From positions 1 through 41,903 of the forward strand of contig JASFKQ010000006.1 of the NCBI GenBank assembly GCA_050118555.1: a DNA stretch of 41,903 bases, read 5' to 3'. Each line of letters starts with the position of its first letter. The stretch's first letter is position 1. Made by a program: the position numbers and the translations under genes. Below, piece by piece: positions 31,610 through 40,243 of the stretch. Source of the DNA: CALKKN01 sp050118555 (GTDB taxonomy: Bacteria > Pseudomonadota > Gammaproteobacteria > Xanthomonadales > SZUA-36). The notes beneath the pieces were generated by a model that saw only the letters and a program-made list of their open reading frames with translations, had not been told where the DNA came from and searched no databases.

Positions 31610-32737
31610 TCATTCCGGTCGATCGTTCTCCCGATTGATCGTGACGACGATTTTTCCTCGTGCGTGGCCTCGTTCGGAGTAGCGTATCGCGTCGGCGATT
31701 TCGTCCAGGGCGTACTGCCGGTCGATGACCGGGGTGAGCTTGCCCGCACGCATCAGGTTGGCCAGCTCGGCCATGTCGCCGGGTTTCAGTTGGGCGATGA
31801 AGCTGACCACCTTCGGCTCGATGAACGGCGCAAGGACAAGGGATTTCAGGGGGGCGAGCAGCGGATCGATCCAGTTGCCGATTTCGGCGTCACCCACCTG
31901 CACCAATGTCCCGTCCGGCTCGAGCGCATGGCGGATGTCCAGAAGCGAGTGGTTACCCACCATGTCCAGGATCAGGTCGTATCGTTTGCCGCTGCGTGTG
32001 AAGTCTTCCCTGGTGTAGTCGACAACGTGGTCGGCGCCGATCGAGCGGACCATGTCCAGATTCCGGGTGCTGCAGACGCCGGTCACTTCCGCGCCGTAGG
32101 CCTTGGCGATCTGCACGGCAAAGGTGCCGACGCCACCGGAGGCGCCGTTGATCAGCACGCGCTGGCCGGCCGTGATGTTCCCCTTGTCGCGCAGGCCCTG
32201 TAGCGCAGTGACGGCCGCGATCGCCACGGAGGCCGCGCCCTCGTGCGACACGTTTGCAGGCTTCGCCGCGATGGCGCCGTCCTCGCGCACGGTGACGTAA
32301 TCGGCAAAGGCGCCCCGGGCGCCGCCGAAGACCTCGTCGCCGGGTCTGTAATACGTGACGCTGCTGCCTACCGCCTCGACCGTCCCCGAGAAATCGACAC
32401 CCAGGCGGGTGTTCTTGGGTTTGCCAATACCGGCAAACAGACGCACCATGTACGGCTCGCCACGCAGGTAATGCCAGTCCAGCGGATTCACCGCGGCGGC
32501 ACGGATCCTGACAAGTACCTCATCGTCGGCGGGCACGGGCTTTTCCGTGTCCTCCAGTGTCAGCACGTCGGGTGAACCGTAACAGCGGAAGTGAATGGCT
32601 TTCATAACCGGCGTGTCGCCGGGCAGTTGGGGCGCCGGCGCACACTCTGAGTCGTAGCTCAAGGCCACACCGAATGCCGCCAACAGTACGCCAACGACGC
32701 CGATCAGGCTCAGGCTGATTTTGTAGCGCAGTTTCAT
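31610..32737 (-). CDS. Zinc-independent MDR-family NADPH:quinone-reductase-like oxidoreductase
   Basis: A 375-residue protein with an N-terminal membrane anchor (ISLSLIGVVGVLLAAFGVAL) and a medium-chain dehydrogenase/reductase body. HFRCYGSPDVLTLEDTEKP begins the catalytic domain, AAAVNPLDWHYLRGEP and GVDFSGTVEAVG follow, and the NADPH site is VLINGASGGVGTFAVQIAKAYGAEV. The zinc-ligand Cys/His set is missing, so it belongs with quinone reductases or enoyl reductases. AGAGGAG precedes the ATG by 7 nt. The anchor is unusual for this mostly soluble family. Confidence 0.88.
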   Translation of the reverse strand: MKLRYKISLSLIGVVGVLLAAFGVALSYDSECAPAPQLPGDTPVMKAIHFRCYGSPDVLTLEDTEKPVPADDEVLVRIRAAAVNPLDWHYLRGEPYMVRLFAGIGKPKNTRLGVDFSGTVEAVGSSVTYYRPGDEVFGGARGAFADYVTVREDGAIAAKPANVSHEGAASVAIAAVTALQGLRDKGNITAGQRVLINGASGGVGTFAVQIAKAYGAEVTGVCSTRNLDMVRSIGADHVVDYTREDFTRSGKRYDLILDMVGNHSLLDIRHALEPDGTLVQVGDAEIGNWIDPLLAPLKSLVLAPFIEPKVVSFIAQLKPGDMAELANLMRAGKLTPVIDRQYALDEIADAIRYSERGHARGKIVVTINRENDRPE

Positions 32738-32766
32738 GATAAGACTCCTCTGTACGGCCCGGGCCG

Positions 32767-32877
32767 CGCTACGCGCTTGACCAGCAGTCGCGCGCGCTGT
32801 TCCCGGCTACCCGCAACACCGGTGCGAACGGGCACATCCACGTCGGCAACACCTTCTGGCCGAAGGCCGGCTGCTAG
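32767..32877 (+). pseudogene. Possible C-terminal gene fragment
   Basis: An open stretch reads RYALDQQSRALFPATRNTG then HIHVGNTFWPKAGC and TAG, between two minus-strand genes. It is protein-like in composition and lacks a start, so it may be the tail of a gene lost by deletion. The family is not recognised; chance coding bias cannot be excluded. Confidence 0.25.
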
Positions 32878-32881
32878 CTCA

Positions 32882-34951
32882 TCATCGCAGCATCTTCCAC
32901 AGATAGGCGTACTGCAAGGCGATGACGTAGGCGCGCTCGGTGTTCACCGTGCCGGAGCCGTGCCCGCCCTCGATGTTCTCGAAGTAGTACACCGGGTGGC
33001 CGGTCGCCTCCAGCTTGGCGACCATCTTGCGCGCATGCGCCGGATGAACCCGGTCGTCACGGGTGTTGGTCCAGTAGAAGGGCGTCGGATAGTCGACGCC
33101 CTCGCGGACGTTCTCGTACGGATCCCACTCGCGGATGTACTTCCAGTCTTCCGGATCGTCGGGGTCACCGTACTCGGCCATCCAGCTTGCGCCGGCCAGC
33201 AGGTGACTGAACCGCTTCATGTCGGCCAGCGGCACCTGCGCCACCACTGCGTGCATCAGGTCGGGATAGAGCACGAATGTACCGCTGACCAGCAAGCCAC
33301 CCTGTGATCCTCCCATGATGCCGAGATGCCGTGGCGAGGTAATGCGGCGCGCCGCCAGGTCCCGGGCAACGGCGGCGAAGTCCTGGAAATTGCGAATGTG
33401 ATGGTGCTTCATCGCCGCCTGGTGCCACTTCGGGCCAAACTCGCCGCCGCCACGGATGTTGGCCTGCACAAAGACGCCGCCGCGCTCCAGCCATGCAGCG
33501 CCAACGGTCGCGCTGTAATCGGGCGTCAGTGACACCTCGAATCCGCCGTAGCCGTACAACACCGTCGGCGCAGTACCGTCGGCCACGAAGCCTTTGGGTG
33601 TCACGACGAAATACGGAATGCGCGTGCCGTCCTCTGAAGTCGCCTCGTACTGCTGCACGGCCATGCCGTCCGTATCGAAAAATTCTGGCGTGCTCTTGAG
33701 CTTCGTGCTCTTCCCGGCTTCCTCGAGGAACAGCGAGGCCGGCGTCAGGAAATCCTCGTAGGTATAGAAGAAGAGGTCGGCCTGGTCACTGCTGCTGCCA
33801 ATGCCGACGGTGCCCATGCCCGGTAACGGCAGCTCCCTGCGGACCCAGCCGTCTTCGCTCAGGGTGAACGCGTAGAGCTTGCCGAGCACGTTGTCGAGCA
33901 CCGACACGATCACGCGGTCACGGGTGGCGCTGACCGTGCCCAGCGAAGTGCGCTCCGCCGGTACGAACAGGGTCGCGAAATCGCGTCCGCCGCCCAGGAA
34001 GTCGTCGAGACCGATCGCGAGCAGCGAACCGGCCTTGTAGGTGGAGTCGCCGACGGACCAGTCGGAGCGCAGCGACAGCAGCATGTGATCGTGCAAAACC
34101 TCCTGCAGCTCGGCGTCTTCGGGAAGGTCGAGCCGCACCAGCCGGTCGCCGAGCATCAGGTAATACTCGGATTTGAAGAAAGCGGGCACCCGGACCACCA
34201 GGTCGTAACGCGCTTCCGGCGTCCAGATCGAGCGGCCCGACGCCGCCACGTCGGTGCTTTCGCCGGCGAAAACCTGCGTCGCTTCGCGGTAGGGCGTGCC
34301 CCGTTTCCACAGCCTGACTTGGCGCGGGTAGCCGGAGTCCGTCAGCGATCCTTCGCCGAAGTCGGTGCCGAGCCACAGTGAGTTCTCGTCCCGCCAGGAC
34401 ACCTCGCTCTTGGCCTCGGGCAGCATGAAGCCACCTTCGACGAAGCGATTGTCCACCGTGTCGAATTCCCGGTAGACCACGGCGTCACTGCCGCCGCGCG
34501 ACAGCGCCACCATGCAGTGCCGGTATTCGGGTTCCAGGCAGGTCGCGCCCTTGAACACCCATGCCGTCTCGTCCTTCTTCGACAACGCGTCGATATCGAT
34601 CACCGTTTCCCATTGTGGCGTGTCGGTACGATAGGAAGCGAGTGAAGTGCGTCGCCAGATACCGCGCGGGTGTTCGTCGTCCTGCCAGAAGTTGTACACG
34701 GTGTCGCCGCGCAGCTGCGGATACGGGATGCGGGACTTGGAATCGAGAATCTCAAGCGTCCGGTCGTAGATCGGCTGAAACTCCGGCACAGCCTTCAGCA
34801 CCTTCTCGGTGCGCTCGTTGTGCTCCCTGGCCCAGGCCAGGGCCTTGTCACTGTCGATCTGCTCCAGCCACATGAATGGATCGTCCTGTTGTCCGCGCAC
34901 CCCGCCGGCCACCAGCAGCAGGCCGACCATCAACCAATGCCGTCGTGACAT
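32882..34951 (-). CDS. S9-family prolyl oligopeptidase-like serine peptidase, secreted
   Basis: I choose ATG 34951, with AGGACCAGGAAC just upstream, giving 689 residues and a signal peptide (MSRRHWLMVGLLLVAGGVRG). The N-terminal half is a beta-propeller (DPFMWLEQIDSDKALAWARE at its start). The C-terminal half is the alpha/beta-hydrolase domain: YGYGGFEVSLTPDYS, oxyanion region NIRGGGEFG, nucleophile Ser549 in GGSQGG, acid in RDDRVHP and His664 in GGHGSG. The family cleaves short peptides after proline or basic residues. An in-frame ATG at 34966 is the alternative start. Confidence 0.92.
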   Translation of the reverse strand: MSRRHWLMVGLLLVAGGVRGQQDDPFMWLEQIDSDKALAWAREHNERTEKVLKAVPEFQPIYDRTLEILDSKSRIPYPQLRGDTVYNFWQDDEHPRGIWRRTSLASYRTDTPQWETVIDIDALSKKDETAWVFKGATCLEPEYRHCMVALSRGGSDAVVYREFDTVDNRFVEGGFMLPEAKSEVSWRDENSLWLGTDFGEGSLTDSGYPRQVRLWKRGTPYREATQVFAGESTDVAASGRSIWTPEARYDLVVRVPAFFKSEYYLMLGDRLVRLDLPEDAELQEVLHDHMLLSLRSDWSVGDSTYKAGSLLAIGLDDFLGGGRDFATLFVPAERTSLGTVSATRDRVIVSVLDNVLGKLYAFTLSEDGWVRRELPLPGMGTVGIGSSSDQADLFFYTYEDFLTPASLFLEEAGKSTKLKSTPEFFDTDGMAVQQYEATSEDGTRIPYFVVTPKGFVADGTAPTVLYGYGGFEVSLTPDYSATVGAAWLERGGVFVQANIRGGGEFGPKWHQAAMKHHHIRNFQDFAAVARDLAARRITSPRHLGIMGGSQGGLLVSGTFVLYPDLMHAVVAQVPLADMKRFSHLLAGASWMAEYGDPDDPEDWKYIREWDPYENVREGVDYPTPFYWTNTRDDRVHPAHARKMVAKLEATGHPVYYFENIEGGHGSGTVNTERAYVIALQYAYLWKMLR

Positions 34952-35248
34952 GTTCCTGGTCCTCATAATGGTTAGTGAGGCGAATGCCTTCGCACTTGGG
35001 GAACATAGCACCGGGCCGTCCGCGGACTCAAACACTTCTCGGCATTGCACGTCAGTCAATACGGACATACGGCAAGCTGCCGACTGATATGAGCTCAGAC
35101 GTTTGCGAATGGCCGAGTGGAAACGAGGAAGTGGGTTTCGAGTGCAACCGCGTTTGCCAAAGGCCCTAAAAGCACTCGTTTTGCGATGAAGTGGGTGGCC
35201 CGACCCAATGTACCCGCCCAATTCAACGATGTTCATTTCTGTAACAAA
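34952..35248. other. Divergent intergenic region
   Basis: About 300 nt between divergently transcribed genes, so both promoters should lie here. No gene or perfect repeat is visible. CTAAAAGCACTCGTTT at 35166-35181 resembles CTTAAAGTACTCGTTT at 40106-40121 (14 of 16). TAACAAAAT near 35242 could be a -10 box for the plus gene. Confidence 0.4.
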
Positions 35249-35274
35249 ATTGGCCAATAGGCGTATTGGTCAAT
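35249..35274 (+). promoter_or_regulatory. 26-bp inverted repeat abutting the hydrolase start codon
   Basis: Arms ATTGGCCAATA (35249-35259) and TATTGGTCAAT (35264-35274) flank GGCG; only one of 11 pairs is a G-T wobble. It ends at the base before ATG 35275 and occupies the space where a ribosome site should be; no Shine-Dalgarno is visible. It could be a repressor operator overlapping the start or an RNA hairpin that controls translation. Confidence 0.6.
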
Positions 35275-36288
35275 ATGAGCAAAAAAATTGCGTTGGCCCC
35301 GTGGATCATGGTTGGGGCAATCACGCTTGGTTGGTTCGGTCTCGCTGTCGCAGCTGACGGGGGCGATCCGCCGGCACCGATACCCGTCAGCTTCACGAGC
35401 CAGGGCCTCCGCCTGGTTGGTGACCTCTATCTTCCTAACCCCGACGGGCAACATCCGGCAATCGTCTTCACTCATGGGTCGGGTGGATCAGGTCGTGACA
35501 ACCGGCGCCATGTGGCGGAGGCGAATTACTATGCGCGGCACGGGATTGTCAGCCTGGTTTTCGACAAACGGGGCTACGGCGAATCGGAAGGCGACTGGCG
35601 ATCTGCTACCTTCGAAGACCTGGCTCAGGATGCCCTGGCGGCAGTTTCTTTTCTGAAGGTTCGCCCTGAGGTCGACCCCGGCCGAATTGGACTGCGCGGC
35701 GCGAGCCAGGCCGGCTGGGTCCTGCCAATCGCGGCCGCGCGTTCCGAGGATGTCGCACACATCATCATGATCTCGCCGGCGGGTGTTACGCCTTACGAGC
35801 AGATCATGTTCGATGTCCGGACCGACCTGGAAGACGCCGGTTACCCGCCGAAGGAAGTGAACCGCGCCCTCGCGGTGTTGCGGTCGGGGCTGGAATATGG
35901 TCGGACCGGGGAAGGGTGGGAACGACATGCCCGGATGCTGAACGCCACAGCCGACAAGCCGTGGTTCGATATCGCCGCCGGCCCACCGGTTGCCGACCAT
36001 TGGATGTGGAACTGGTTTCGGCACGTTGCGGATTTCGACTCGGTGCCGGTGGTCGCCAGCATCGCGACCCCGGTGCTCTTGTTGCTGGGAGAACAGGATC
36101 GCGTATGCCCCTGGCAGATCGCCGGGTATCGTTTCGGAAAAGCGCTCGAGCAGCGCAATACGGGGTCCTTCCTGGTCCGGTACTTCCCTGATGCCAATCA
36201 CGACCTCGAAGTGATCGACGACAGCGGAAAAGAGGCGCTGGCAAGCGGCTACCTCGACACCGTCGTGGAGTGGATTCACTCGCAGTGA
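35275..36288 (+). CDS. Secreted alpha/beta hydrolase
   Basis: The start at ATG 35275 gives 337 residues with a signal peptide (MSKKIALAPWIMVGAITLGW, cleaved near AVAADG). The hydrolase core shows HPAIVFTHGSGGSGRD (oxyanion His-Gly), VFDKRGYGES, nucleophile Ser144 in GASQAGW, acid in GEQDRVCPW and His in FPDANHDLEV. It resembles periplasmic acyl-ester or peptidase-like hydrolases of the dienelactone-hydrolase group. The substrate is not clear. An in-frame TTG at 35266 lies within the inverted repeat and is a less likely start. Confidence 0.87.
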   Translation: MSKKIALAPWIMVGAITLGWFGLAVAADGGDPPAPIPVSFTSQGLRLVGDLYLPNPDGQHPAIVFTHGSGGSGRDNRRHVAEANYYARHGIVSLVFDKRGYGESEGDWRSATFEDLAQDALAAVSFLKVRPEVDPGRIGLRGASQAGWVLPIAAARSEDVAHIIMISPAGVTPYEQIMFDVRTDLEDAGYPPKEVNRALAVLRSGLEYGRTGEGWERHARMLNATADKPWFDIAAGPPVADHWMWNWFRHVADFDSVPVVASIATPVLLLLGEQDRVCPWQIAGYRFGKALEQRNTGSFLVRYFPDANHDLEVIDDSGKEALASGYLDTVVEWIHSQ

Positions 36289-36447
36289 TGTGATGACCGT
36301 TCCAGCCGCCGCTACGGATGCCAGAGACAGGCCGCAATATCCGCGTGCGCGCTCAGCATTACCGTGAAACGCGCCGCGACTTGACTCAAAGTGCCCGCCT
36401 TGCCACCCTAGAAAGGGAAACCCCGCCCGTCTTCCGGGTAGCGCGTC

Positions 36448-37500
36448 ATGACAGCCACACACAATTCAACAGCAGGCAGGCAGGCTTCGGGCTCGCCGCC
36501 GCACATGTCCTCCGCCATAGCTTCCGCAAACAACCCGCCCAAGCGGCGGATTTCCGCTCACGAGCGCTGGGTGCTCATCAGCCATGACGTGTATGCCCGT
36601 GCCCAGAAACGCGGATTCGTCGGCGGCGACCTGAGGGCCGACCTGGCGGAAGTCACCCGGGAGATTGACCGGAAATACGAGACCGACATCAAAAGTCTGC
36701 TCAGTCTGACCGAAGCCGGTGAAATGGTGGAGCAGTTCAAGGAGCTGTTTGCGAGTTGCGGGCTGCGCCAGCGGGCCATCGACCGATTGCTGGAACTGAG
36801 TGGCGAAGCGCTGGAATCGCTGGCGAAGACCAACCGGGACCTTATCGATGCGCCGCCCTACACGAAGGAGCAGCTCGTGCGCCTGCAGAACACAGCCGGG
36901 GCAGTCGTCGAGTCGCTGCAGTCCTTTTCGCAGGGCTTGAACGCGGACGAAGTGAGTAACCGTCTGGACGCGCCGATTCGTACCGTTCAGACATTGCTCT
37001 CCGGCTTGCACAGGCTGATGAATCCCATGGGGCACCCGGCTACGCCCACGCCCCGAACGCCCGACAGCGAATTCCTCCGCGGCGCAACGATCAAAGCCCA
37101 CCACGCAAAGACCGCCGCGGAACTCGCCGACGCACCCGTCGCCGCGTTGAAGGGCCTGTCGCAAGAAACCGGTCTAAAGCTGGAATCTGCGTTCGGCATT
37201 CGCTCGATCGGTGACCTGGCGACCTGTCGAATGGTGGAGCGTGCCGTGAGTATCGCGGTACTCGCCGATGCCCAGCTCGAAGCCCTCGGGAAGGAGGACG
37301 CCGATCCGGGCGAGGTTGGACCGGGTGTGATCGCAATCGCCGATGGACCGATAACGGGCATCGATGGAGTAACGCCGCGACAAGCACAGCTCCTGAAGGA
37401 GTTGTTGGGGGTCGAGACGGCGCGGGACCTGGCCAGGAACCGCTTCGTCCGGTTGGCGCAGGCAATTCTGGCTCTGGCCGGGACTCAGGACGAGGAATAG
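36448..37500 (+). CDS. Helical protein with DUF2934-like N-terminus and helix-hairpin-helix-like C-terminus
   Basis: A 350-residue protein of unknown function. RISAHERWVLISHDVYARAQ and RGFVGGDLRADLAEVTREID (about 35-74) resemble DUF2934. The middle is predicted helical and coiled (KSLLSLTEAGEMVEQFKELF, LLELSGEALESLAKTNRDLI), like a phasin-type bundle. The C-terminal 130 residues have repeated helix-hairpin-helix-like units (TAAELADAPVAALKGLSQET, AFGIRSIGDLATCRMVERAV and GVETARDLARNRFVRLA). It lies 10 nt before the phosphorylase gene and is probably in the same operon. A scaffold or nucleic-acid/protein-binding role is conceivable; no enzyme motif is visible. Confidence 0.7.
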   Translation: MTATHNSTAGRQASGSPPHMSSAIASANNPPKRRISAHERWVLISHDVYARAQKRGFVGGDLRADLAEVTREIDRKYETDIKSLLSLTEAGEMVEQFKELFASCGLRQRAIDRLLELSGEALESLAKTNRDLIDAPPYTKEQLVRLQNTAGAVVESLQSFSQGLNADEVSNRLDAPIRTVQTLLSGLHRLMNPMGHPATPTPRTPDSEFLRGATIKAHHAKTAAELADAPVAALKGLSQETGLKLESAFGIRSIGDLATCRMVERAVSIAVLADAQLEALGKEDADPGEVGPGVIAIADGPITGIDGVTPRQAQLLKELLGVETARDLARNRFVRLAQAILALAGTQDEE

Positions 37501-37510
37501 GGGGGCGCAA

Positions 37511-39244
37511 GTGCCTGACAAATTGCAGGGGGGGGTCATGCTGAACGCATATCCCGACAGCATCGGGCAGGCTTTGTCGGACACCATCGACATGTTGAAA
37601 CGCCCGGAGTTTGCAGACACCTTTTCCCTCTTCTATGTCTTGCCCACCTTCTTCAATAGTGACCTTGATCGTGGCTTTTCGGTGGTCGACTATGACCTGA
37701 ACGCCGAGCTGGTCCGGCCTGAGGACCTGCAGGAACTTGATCATCTTGGCGTGAATCTGAAGTTCGATCTGGTACTCAACCATCTTTCGGTCGGATCGCC
37801 GCAGTTCCAGGACATGCTGGAACGTGGCGACGACTCCGAGTACCGGGATTTCTTCATCGACTGGAATGCGTTCTGGGCTGGCTATGGGGAAATGGGTCCC
37901 GAGGGTTACATCATCCCGGACGACGAATGCCTGAAAGTCCTGTTCATGCGCAAACCGGGCCTGCCGATCCTGAAAGTGCGCTTCCCGGACGGTACCGACC
38001 GGCCCTACTGGAATACTTTCTACCAGGAGGTCACCTACGGGGAACTCGCGCTGCGGGACCTCGACGCGGTTCCGGGCGTGGGCCGGGCGGAAGCCTGGGC
38101 GATAACCCAGATCGTCAACGGCGCCATCCGGGAGCGCATTCCTCCTGCCGAGGCCGATTGGAGTGCATGCGAGGCATTCAGGGAGCCTGTGCTGGCGCTG
38201 GTCGAGCAGAACCGCAAGTATCTGGGCCAGATGGACCTCAATGCGAATTCCGAGAAGGTCTGGGCCTTTTATGATGAAACCCTGGGCAAATTGCGTGAAT
38301 ACGGGGCGAAACTGATTCGGCTCGACGCCTTCGCCTACCTTCACAAGGCACCGGGCGAGACGAACTTCTTCAACACGCCAGGCACCTGGGAGTACCTCGA
38401 CCGTCTGAAATCGATGGCGGACAGCCACGGCCTGACGCTGTTGCCCGAGATCCATTCCGAGTACGGGTTCGGACTACACGAACAAGTCGCCGCGCGGGGC
38501 TTCGTCGTCTACGACTTCTTCTTGCCCGGATTGCTCATTGACGCGTTGGACCGAGCGACCAACCGTCACCTGCTGCGCTGGATCCGGGAACTGCTGGAGA
38601 AGAACATCCGGACCGTCAACATGCTGGGTTGCCATGACGGCATACCCGTGCTGGACCTGCGCGGAAAGGACATCCCCGGGGTCTCGAAGAAGGGTCTGCT
38701 CAGCGAGCGACAGATCGAAGCGGTCATCGACCGCATCATGGCCCGCGGCGGCAGGGTCAAGAACCTGTACGGGCCAGATGGCCGGAAAATCGCCTACTAT
38801 CAGGTGAACGCCACCTTTTTCAGCGCGCTCGGCGAGGATGAGCGCAAGCTACGGCTCGCGCGCGCCATCCAGATGTTCATGCCCGGTATCCCTCAGGTGT
38901 GGTACCTGGATCTGTTCGCCGGACGCAATGACTACGAGGCCGCGGACAGGGGTGCGACCGGTGGCCACAAGGAGATCAATCGCACCACACTGGAGCACGG
39001 TGACATCGAGCAAGGTCTGAAACGCATCGTCGTTCAGGACCAGCTTCAGCTGATCCGGCTGCGTAACACCTCGCCCGCCTTCGAGGGTGAACTCACCCTG
39101 GAAGATACGCCCGAGCACGAACTGCGCATGACCTGGCGAAACGGCGAGGCGGAGGCCGCGCTGGCGGCCAATCTGCGCGATTCCGGGTTCACCATTACGC
39201 ACCGGCCCGCCGGAGGCGAGGCATCGGTGCTGTCCTATCGATAA
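37511..39244 (+). CDS. GH13 subfamily 18 sucrose-phosphorylase-type enzyme
   Basis: The start is GTG 37511, preceded by GGGGGG at 5 nt, giving 577 residues. The GH13_18 start MLNAYPDSIGQ is clear. Catalytic residues are the nucleophile Asp272 (IRLDAFAY), acid/base Glu313 (LLPEIHSEYG) and the transition-state pair His375-Asp376 (GCHDGIP). These enzymes phosphorolyse alpha-glucosides to glucose 1-phosphate. Sucrose phosphorylases are about 490-500 residues; this length is closer to glucosylglycerate or glucosylglycerol phosphorylases. Substrate-loop residues cannot settle it by eye. The HAD phosphatase downstream supports a compatible-solute pathway. Confidence 0.87.
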   Translation: MPDKLQGGVMLNAYPDSIGQALSDTIDMLKRPEFADTFSLFYVLPTFFNSDLDRGFSVVDYDLNAELVRPEDLQELDHLGVNLKFDLVLNHLSVGSPQFQDMLERGDDSEYRDFFIDWNAFWAGYGEMGPEGYIIPDDECLKVLFMRKPGLPILKVRFPDGTDRPYWNTFYQEVTYGELALRDLDAVPGVGRAEAWAITQIVNGAIRERIPPAEADWSACEAFREPVLALVEQNRKYLGQMDLNANSEKVWAFYDETLGKLREYGAKLIRLDAFAYLHKAPGETNFFNTPGTWEYLDRLKSMADSHGLTLLPEIHSEYGFGLHEQVAARGFVVYDFFLPGLLIDALDRATNRHLLRWIRELLEKNIRTVNMLGCHDGIPVLDLRGKDIPGVSKKGLLSERQIEAVIDRIMARGGRVKNLYGPDGRKIAYYQVNATFFSALGEDERKLRLARAIQMFMPGIPQVWYLDLFAGRNDYEAADRGATGGHKEINRTTLEHGDIEQGLKRIVVQDQLQLIRLRNTSPAFEGELTLEDTPEHELRMTWRNGEAEAALAANLRDSGFTITHRPAGGEASVLSYR

Positions 39245-39272
39245 TTCAGGCAGCCTTCCCCGGAGGAAGCAA

Positions 39273-40085
39273 ATGCGAATATTGGCGACTGATCTCGACC
39301 GGACCCTGCTTCCCAACGGCAAGTGGGAGGGTGATCGAGGAGCGATCGATCTGTTCAACGAACTCACACAGCAGCAGGACGTTCTGGTCGTGTACGTGAC
39401 GGGCCGCAATCTGCGGCTCACAGAGGCGGCCATACGCGAGTTCGGCGTGCGCCATCCACACATTTTGTGTGGCGACGTCGGCACCACCATCCGCCACTTC
39501 GAAAACGGCGAGTGGCGTTGGGATCGGGGTTGGGAGCAGCGGGTCAAGCAGGCCAGCCCGCGCTGGTGCGCCAGTGCGATCGCCGATGCGGTCGAAGGTA
39601 TAGACGGTCTGCGATTGCAGGAGGCCGAACACCTCAACGAATTCAAGCAAAGCTACTATGTCGATCATGCCCGAAGGGATGCGGTTCTGGCTGAAGTGGA
39701 ACGGAGGGTGGAAGGTCGTTTCGACGAAGTGACCGTCTACAGCTTCGATTCGCAGGACGGCAAGGGATTGCTCGACTTCCTGCCGGAAAGCGCGACCAAG
39801 AAGACCGCCCTGGAGTATGTTGCCGACGCCCATGAAATGGCCCGGGAAGAGGTCGTGTTCTGCGGCGACAGCGGCAACGACATTTTTCCCCTCACCGCCG
39901 GGTTCTCAGGCGTTCTGGTCCGCAACGCGGACGAGCAGCTGGTGGCCCAGGTGCATGAGGCACAGGCTGAAAATCCGGATCTCGAGGTGTATTTCGCCCG
40001 TGGCGGCTTCAAGGGACTCAGCGGCTATTACACCAGCGGCGTCATCGAAGGCGCCTACCATTACGGTGTATTCAGGGACGTGTGA
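39273..40085 (+). CDS. HAD-family phosphatase of the sucrose-phosphatase type
   Basis: A 270-residue HAD hydrolase with cap type C2. Motif I is ATDLDRTLL with Asp7 and Asp9, motif II is VVYVTGRNL, the Lys is in SATKKTALEYV and motif IV is FCGDSGNDIFPL. HILCGDVGTTIRH and EFKQSYYVD match the sucrose-phosphate / glucosylglycerol-phosphate phosphatase group. GGAGGAAGC lies just before the ATG. It directly follows the GH13_18 phosphorylase, suggesting that the two handle the same glucoside, as phosphate ester and as free compound. Confidence 0.85.
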   Translation: MRILATDLDRTLLPNGKWEGDRGAIDLFNELTQQQDVLVVYVTGRNLRLTEAAIREFGVRHPHILCGDVGTTIRHFENGEWRWDRGWEQRVKQASPRWCASAIADAVEGIDGLRLQEAEHLNEFKQSYYVDHARRDAVLAEVERRVEGRFDEVTVYSFDSQDGKGLLDFLPESATKKTALEYVADAHEMAREEVVFCGDSGNDIFPLTAGFSGVLVRNADEQLVAQVHEAQAENPDLEVYFARGGFKGLSGYYTSGVIEGAYHYGVFRDV

Positions 40086-40130
40086 TCGGAGTCTGCCGAG
40101 GACCTCTTAAAGTACTCGTTTCGGTGCCCA

Positions 40131-40172
40131 AATCGCGATTCAAGAACGCGAATCCCGGGAATTCGTAAGTTA
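40131..40172. repeat. Dispersed 42-bp intergenic repeat, copy 2
   Basis: Partner of 25200-25241, sharing AATCGCG, CCCGGGAA and TCGTA at the same spacing. It lies between convergent genes. Confidence 0.4.
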
Positions 40173-40188
40173 TCCTGTTGAATTTGCA

Positions 40189-40212
40189 GTGAGGTGAGCG
40201 GTGAGGTGAGCG
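40189..40212 (+). repeat. Perfect 12-bp tandem duplication
   Basis: GTGAGGTGAGCG occurs twice back to back at 40189-40200 and 40201-40212 in the convergent gap before the flavoprotein stop. Confidence 0.8.
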
Positions 40213-40243
40213 GTCCGACCCCAACCCCACCGCACCGATCTCA

